Below, one piece after another: positions 58,816 through 64,000 of a stretch of DNA of 64,000 nucleotides. The position numbers were made by a program, and so were the translations under genes. The DNA is taken from NCBI GenBank assembly GCA_963719885.1, contig CAVRDP010000024.1, forward strand, positions 222,464-286,463. The letters are read 5' to 3'. The notes under the pieces are model-generated. The model was given only the letters and a program-made list of their open reading frames with translations, was not told the origin of the DNA and did not search any database. Numbering within the stretch: position 1 is the first letter of the stretch; each line of letters starts with the position of its first letter. This DNA is from JANXQG01 sp963719885 (lineage in GTDB: Bacteria; Planctomycetota; Planctomycetia; Pirellulales; Thermoguttaceae).

Positions 58816-60632
58816 ATGTCTAAAAGAATCGATTTGCGTTTCGTCTGTTACTCTCTTGCCTGTTTCGCCGTCTTGGGCGTGGGTGTCTACTTCCTGCACA
58901 AGTGGCAGGCCCAGAGAGAAACCGGGATCTTTCTGGCCAAGGCCCAGGAGGCTGAAGCCGAAGGGAAGCTGGTTAAAGCCCTCGAGCTCTACGGCAAATA
59001 TCTCGCGGCTGCTCCCAAGGACATCGATGCCCGGTCGCAGTACGGCGCCCTGCTTGCCGGCGCCCACGCTCACGCCCGGGCCTTTCAGACTTTTGAGGCC
59101 GTACTGCGGCTCGATCCTGCCAGGAGCGACGTGCGCCGCAAAGCGGTAATCGCTGCCATGACCATCGGTCGCGTGCCGGACGCCAGGGACCACCTGGAAA
59201 ACTACCTGCTCAAGGAATCTCCCGACGACGCGGAGCTTCTCGAACTCGAGGGCCGGTGTCTGGCCAGGGCCGGCGAGTGCCTGGCTGCCGGCCGTTCGTT
59301 GCAAGCGGCCATCCAACGAGACCCGACGCGCATCGCAGCGTATACGGAATTGGTTGCCGTCTTGTTGAGGCCGCGCGAAGATTTGGACAAAGACCGGGAG
59401 AAGTGGCTTGCGAGTTTGCCCCGCGAACAGCAGATGGCACTGAAAGAGGACAAAGACTGGGCGGAAAAAACTGCCGACTACTGGACCGATCGGTTGATCA
59501 AGGCCAACCCGAAAGAGCCCCAGGTTTACGTCTTTCGCGGCAAGCGGCAGGGCAGGAAAGGGCAATTCGACAGTGCAATTCAAGACGCCGAAGCGGCGTT
59601 GAAACTCAAGCCCGACGACCCCGAGGCGCTGAATCTTGCCGCGATGAGTTATCTGCTTGCGAAACAACCGGACAAGGCGCGGGAATATGCCACGCGCGGC
59701 GTCAAGGCAGCTCCCAAAGATTTTCGCATGTACGAGATTCTGGCGGACATCGATCGGATCGGGCAAAAGCCCGAAGAAGCGCTCAAGTGGCTGCAAATGG
59801 GAGTGGACGCCGATGGGCCGCCACTGCTCTGGTGGAATTTAGGGAAAATGCAGATTGCCCAACGCAAATTCGATGAAGCCAAGGAAACCGCGAAAAAGCT
59901 CCGCACCAAAGTCTTCCCCATGGTTCAATTGCAATCTGCGGCAATGCACGTTGCGCCGGCCGTTTACGCCGACCTGTTGGACGCCCTAATCGAGCAAAAC
60001 CAGGGTCATTGGCAGGATGCAACCAAGCTGATCGGTCAAACTGGCGTGGGATTGAAGACGGACCCCAACTTGGCGAAGCAGTCCTTCTACTTGTTAGGAA
60101 AAACCTACGAGCAGCTCGCGGATTTCGAGCACGCCTTGAAGGCCTACCGGCAGGCAGTCGATGCCGACCCGATGTGGATGCCCGCTCGCGAAGCGGTCGC
60201 TGCCACCCTCCAGGCGCTAGGCCGCAGCAATGAAGCCTCGGAAGAGCGGCGAACCCTGGCCAAGTCCCAGGACGCTTCGTTGGGCACGCGGGTCGCGCTG
60301 ATCCGCGAGTCGATTGCGAAAATATCTCAACTCAGTTCCGACAAACGCGATTGGAGCGAAGTCGACGAACTGCTGAATCAGTTGGACAAGTCGGCCCCCG
60401 CATCGGCAGCGGGGCCGTTGCTGCGGGCGGAACTGCTGATCGCCCAGGACCGCGCGACGGAAGCCGAGAAACTGATGGCAGCGGCGCACGACAAGGATCC
60501 CAAGGAGATCGCCTACTGGATGGCACTGATCAACCTGGCGATCCGCGACAATCGCTGGGAGCAGGCCGGCCAAACCTTGGACGAAGCTGAGAAGAAATTT
60601 GGCGATCGCGCCGCCTTGCGCCTGGCCCGCGC
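58816..60632 (+). CDS. Large membrane-anchored TPR protein, N-terminal segment
   Basis: ATG 58816 has AAGGA at 58804-58808, seven bases upstream. One membrane helix (CYSLACFAVLGVGVYFLHKW) is followed by tetratricopeptide repeats such as GKLVKALELYGKYLAAAPKD, GQFDSAIQDAEAALKLKPDD and ADFEHALKAYRQAVDADPMW. The first break, near 60632 in GCCCGCGCAGTTC, moves the frame to AQFWTRKDQKGAAEQL. Corrected, the whole gene would encode about 1,460 residues. Large TPR proteins (PrsT type) often stand beside PEP-CTERM/exosortase polysaccharide loci; I infer a similar assembly role, on context only. Confidence 0.85.
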
Positions 60633-61390
60633 AGTTCTGGACCCGCAAAGACCAGAAAGGCGCCGCGGAGCAGCTCCGCAAGCTCGCCGAAAAATCCAAG
60701 GACTTCTCTGCGCAGGAACAAGTGGGGCTGTGGCGAGGTTTGCTGTCGGCCTCGCTGGCCGTGGACGACGTTCCCCAGGCGGAGCGACTCTGCCAGCTTC
60801 TCATGGCCCAATTGCCCGGCGACCTCAGTTCCCGCCTGGAACTCTTCACGCTGGCTCGCGAGGCCAAGGACGTGAAGCTGATGGACGCGACCCTGGAGGA
60901 GATCGGCCGGGTCGAGAGCAACGGCCCGATCTGGCACTATGCGACGGCCCTCCGCCTCGTTTTTTCCTATAACGAGAAGCACGCCGTGCCTGCCGCGCAA
61001 GCGGCTGGCGGGACAGGAAAGTCGTCCCCCGCTGACGAGCAAGACAAGCCACTCCTCGATCAGGCCCAAGAGCACCTTGCCGAGGCCCTGCGGTTGCGGC
61101 CCAATTGGTCTCGGGCACTGCTGCTGGAAGGCCTGATTCTCGAGGAATTGCACCAGGAAAATGCAGCCTTGGCCAAGTATCTCGAGGCAGTCCAGCAAGG
61201 CGAGAACAGCCCCGAACTTGCCGAACGCGCACTGCGATTGTTCTACGCCAAGGGCGAGTATGCCGCGGCCAACGCCCTGCTCCGCCAACTCGAAGGCAAG
61301 AAGGTGCCGTTCACCACCGAGCTCTTCCGCGAGCAAGCCAGGGTTCTCAAGGGGTTGAAGGACTATTCCGGTGGCGCTGAAGTCTGCCGC
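60632..61390 (+). CDS. Large TPR protein, second segment
   Basis: About 250 residues of TPR sequence continue directly: LRKLAEKSKDFSAQEQVGLW, LDQAQEHLAEALRLRPNWSR and YAAANALLRQLEGKKVPF. The segment ends near 61390 in TGCCGCAGCAGGTGGC; the next frame gives QQVAATSKDYHDYLSLAQLL. There is no start or ribosome binding site at its beginning, so it is not a gene of its own. Confidence 0.75.
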
Positions 61391-62372
61391 AGCAGGTGGC
61401 TGCGACTTCCAAAGACTATCACGACTACCTTTCGCTTGCGCAACTTCTCAGCATCCACGGCCAGCCTGAAGAGGCCGAAAAAGCCTTGCAGCAGGCGAGT
61501 GCTCTCGACGACAAGGCCCCGGACGTCTTAGTGGCCCAGGTGCAGTTCTTCGTCCGCGCGGGCCAGAGGGACCGCGCGGAAAAGATATTGGCCAGCGGGC
61601 GCGAAAAGTCCCCGCGAATGTGGCCCCGCTGGCCCTGGCCGCGTGCCTGGAGATCCTCGGTAAGTTCGACGAAGCAGGCCAGCAGTATGTCTTGGCACTC
61701 CAACAGCAACCGGACAATCCCGGCCTGGTACGGAGCTTGGGGACATTTTACATGCGGCACCGCGATTTGGACAAGGCAGCCGAGCAACTCCTCAGAATCG
61801 TCAACGGCCAAGTGCATGGCGCGCCCAGCAGGTGGCTGACTCTCGCGCCGACCTCGCCCGTGTTCGCGCCGATCAGGGAGGATATCCGAACCTTCTGGAA
61901 GCGATTCGATTGGTCGATCAGAATCTGGCGGCTGCGCCGTCCTCGGCCGATAATTTGCGTTTGAAGGCCCGTTTCCTCGCCGCGCATCCCCAACTTTCCA
62001 AGCACCGCGAGGCCGTGGGGATCTACGAGAAGCTGGCTGAAAACCAGATCAACGCCGCTGCCGAAGACCGATTCCTCTTGGCGGAGCTTTACCTGGCGAT
62101 GGGCGATTGGGCCAAGGCCCGTGGTCAGTTGCTGGCCTTGCTGACCACGCAAGGCAACCAGCCACAGTACGTGGCAGCCTACGCGCAGGGTCTGCTGGAG
62201 CGCAAGGAATTCGCCGAGGCCGAAGAGTGGATCCATCGCCTGGAAGAGGCTGCGCCCGACGGCCTGCCGGCGGCACAACTCCGTGCCGAGGTTCAGTTTC
62301 GCACAGGCCAGATCGAAGAATCGATCGCCACCTGGACTAAGTTCGTCGAAGAAGGCGCCGGCCGCTTCGCCC
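61390..62372 (+). CDS. Large TPR protein, third part (contains two further breaks)
   Basis: The chain can be followed through three frames: YLSLAQLLSIHGQPEEAEKA to KILASGREKS; then, after a break near 61612, NVAPLALAACLEILGKFDEA and LGTFYMRHRDLDKAAEQLLR; then, after a break near 61828 (GGCGCGCCCAGCAGG), QQVADSRADLARVRADQGGY, LYLAMGDWAKARGQLLALLT. Helical TPR periodicity is kept throughout, which argues for indel errors and not for decay. It ends near 62372 within a GGCGCCGGCC stretch. Confidence 0.72.
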
Positions 62373-63194
62373 GCACGACCGGCACGCCTGCGGACTGCTG
62401 CCGCCCAATTGGAAAGTTGGGCATCGGGGCCTGGCAACATGGCGAGCACCCCTGCGGCAATGACCGCCAAAGAGAAGGCCGAATCGTTCTATCGGCAGTG
62501 TGTCGAGGCGGATCCGAAGCAGGGCCTGGTCCTGGTCGGTTTCCTCGGCCGGCAAAAACGGTTCGACGAAGCCCTGCAATTCATGGAAGACGCGTGGAGG
62601 GTTGCCGAACCGCTGCAAATCGCCATGAATTGCCAACATCTCTTGGATCAGCCTGGGATCACCTCTACTCACGTAGCGCGGATTGAAGAGATTCTGGCAG
62701 CCGCCGAGAGGAAACACGCTCAAGCTATGCCTCTCTTGGTGGCCATGGCGGCAGTACGGGAGAAACAGGGCAAATATCAAGAGGCCGAGGCGATCTACCG
62801 GGAGCTGTTGCAGAAGGACAAACAGTTCGTTCCCGCGCTCAACAATCTGGCGTTGTTGTTGGCCCTTGGCGGCCGACAACTGGACGAGGCCCGTGATCTG
62901 ATCGAGAAGGCGGTGGCCCTCGAAGGCCCCAATTCGAGTCTCTTGGACACCCGCGCTACCGTTTATTTCGCGCGCGGCGAGACCGACAAGGCCTTGGCCG
63001 ACCTGAACGAGTTGGTTGCCCAGGGGCCGAGCCCTACGAACTACTTTCACCTGGCCCTTGCCGAGCGCAAGGCCGGACGTTCAACGGAAGCTGCCGATGC
63101 GCTCAGGAAGGCCCGCAACCTGAAGATTCGGCCCGAGACCCTTCACCCGCTGGAGCGGCCGGCTTACGACGAGCTCGTCCACTCGTTGCTGTAA
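62372..63194 (+). CDS. Large TPR protein, C-terminal segment
   Basis: The last ~270 residues include ARPARLRTAAAQLESW, AESFYRQCVEADPKQGLVLV, FVPALNNLALLLALGGRQLD, LLDTRATVYFARGETDKALA and the end LERPAYDELVHSLL. Repeats of the canonical TPR length are clear, with the usual Pro near the helix end. A stop TAA at 63192-63194 closes the gene. No T-run terminator follows; the next 40 bases contain an A-run. Confidence 0.8.
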
Positions 63195-63537
63195 GCAGCG
63201 AGAAAAAAATAACTTCCGCATTTCTGCACGAGTGATGGCATGCCTTCATGCCGCGTGGCACCCGGTCGGGCACCATGTACTCATGGTCGGGGTCGGCCGG
63301 CTTAGGCATGTTTTCTTGCAACCACTCGAACCATAAACGCCACCAGCACCCCCACGTGGGTGATTGCGGATCGTTAATAGACGGCCCTTGCGCCCTTCGT
63401 GGAAAAAAGCGATTTATCGGAAATCTATCGGAAATCTAATGGACAATTCATTTTCTCCTAACGCTCTTGATTTAGACTGGGGAGGTTTTCGGGAACCTGT
63501 TGATGGTGACTGGTGTTTTCGGCTGACGAGACCTCTC
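63195..63537. other. Gap before the last gene; repeat plus probable promoter region
   Basis: The first part holds the dispersed repeat (63236-63312). The remainder is AT-richer (around 63365-63470) and should contain the promoter of the gene that starts at 63550. An exact direct repeat, ATCGGAAATCTA (twice in 63415-63438, 11-bp period), is seen, which may be a regulator site or a chance tandem. No gene. Confidence 0.4.
63236..63312. repeat. Third copy of the dispersed palindromic element, partial
   Basis: The left end TGGCATGCCTTCATGCCGCG and the right end GGCTTAGGCATGTT recall the arms of the elements at 92-264 and 23719-23829. Between them 63268-63289 (GGGCACCATGTACTCATGG and on) is the exact reverse complement of 23786-23807. 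The outer arms no longer pair fully, so the copy is a worn or hybrid one. Confidence 0.7.
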
Positions 63538-63549
63538 AAGGAGACAATG

Positions 63550-64000
63550 ATGGTCACTCGCGTTGCGGCGGCGGTTGGATTGATCTTGGCGATTCAAAGC
63601 CAGGTGTTGGCAGACGGCGTTCCTAGCGTTTTCCCTGGATATACGCTGGGCAGCCAAGATATTGAGGTGTTCGGGGTAAATGGCCCTCTCCCTACGTTTT
63701 CCAGCGGGGCGTTCGCGGCGAATGCCGGTGTTGATGGCGCAATGGGGGTTGAAGACTACAACATTGGGGCCACCACTTCGAACTACGTGACGCAAGTTGG
63801 AAATTGGAACAATGATGGTCTTTTCCTACTAGCCGCTCAGGTGAATGCAAACGGATCCGTTAGTAGCTCTGGCTATCCGAATGACTTGCTCATTAAGGGG
63901 GACGTCTATGATTCAAATAATAGTCTGCTTTATTCCGGCACCCTCCTGACCGGTAAGGTTGCCGGCTATGCCACGAACACATTTCAGACTGATACAGGGG
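63550..64000 (+). CDS. Secreted protein, start only (runs off the window)
   Basis: A signal peptide (VTRVAAAVGLILAIQSQVLA) follows an ATG pair; AAGGAG at 63538-63543 favours the second ATG, 63550, over 63547. The mature part, VPSVFPGYTLGSQDIEVFGV, then NWNNDGLFLLAAQVNANGSV and NDLLIKGDVYDSNNSLLYSG, is beta-rich and resembles the N-terminal domains of planctomycete PEP-CTERM proteins, but the C-terminus lies beyond the window, so the sorting signal cannot be checked. The DNA is lower in GC than the flanking TPR gene. Confidence 0.65.
   Translation, partial: MVTRVAAAVGLILAIQSQVLADGVPSVFPGYTLGSQDIEVFGVNGPLPTFSSGAFAANAGVDGAMGVEDYNIGATTSNYVTQVGNWNNDGLFLLAAQVNANGSVSSSGYPNDLLIKGDVYDSNNSLLYSGTLLTGKVAGYATNTFQTDTG

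Noticed and set aside
1..64000. Mass pseudogenisation of the surface-protein and polysaccharide genes
   Set aside because: Breaks are single-base, family sequence resumes without loss, and no premature in-frame stops accumulate between them; sequence error explains this better.

Overview
The window looks like a GC-rich planctomycete chromosome, probably of the Pirellulales/Isosphaerales kind. The marks are a DUF1559 pseudopilin-like protein next to a carboxypeptidase-regulatory-like lipoprotein, several very long autotransporter-associated beta strand repeat (PATR) proteins ending in PEP-CTERM sorting signals, a LEPR-type N-terminus on a 2,046-residue surface protein, and dockerin-like pairs joined to PEP-CTERM. 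No rRNA, tRNA, CRISPR array or insertion sequence was recognised.

Layout. (1) 1-23.1 kb is a bank of secreted PEP-CTERM proteins: an S53-type protease fused to PATR, dockerin-like and PEP-CTERM parts (730-3840, +), then four minus-strand genes. Three of these share one ~200-residue N-terminal domain and differ mainly in how much PATR sequence follows it: none (16943-17618), a short block (4082-5457), or about 3,000 residues (5640-16567). The fourth (17734-23114) ends in nearly the same C-terminal cassette as the protease. (2) 23.8-25.5 kb is the DUF1559/lipoprotein pair on the minus strand. (3) 25.9-58.1 kb is a plus-strand exopolysaccharide locus, with most genes overlapping by ATGA, TTGA or TGATG: exosortase, a possible 37-residue protein, a Wzz/BY-kinase copolymerase, a WecA-like priming transferase, EpsI, many glycosyltransferases, flippase, STELLO-like protein, epimerase, acyltransferases, FkbM methyltransferase, Wzy-like polymerase, GT39-like membrane protein, a UDP-galactopyranose-mutase-like flavoprotein and a phosphodiester glycosidase. 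A LEPR/FG-GAP/Ig/PATR giant (40442-46582) sits inside this run. (4) 58.1-58.7 kb holds remnants of a fucokinase-type enzyme and a surface-protein tail. (5) 58.8-63.2 kb is one membrane-anchored TPR protein. (6) 63.55 kb to the end is the start of another secreted protein.

How the parts fit together. Exosortase plus EpsI would process the PEP-CTERM proteins of the left arm, while the glycosyltransferase, flippase and polymerase set builds the polysaccharide that such systems are known to travel with. The TPR protein may play the part of the PrsT-like TPR proteins of other PEP-CTERM systems.

About 31 single-base frame breaks interrupt otherwise intact genes. In each, the next frame continues the same protein family without loss, and roughly three quarters lie at or close to a GCGC tetranucleotide. 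I therefore read most as sequence errors rather than decay, and give broken genes as whole genes or as labelled segments. Break positions are approximate, to about 10 bases. Dispersed palindromic repeats lie at 92-264, 3967-4020, 23719-23829 and 63236-63312, all between genes.
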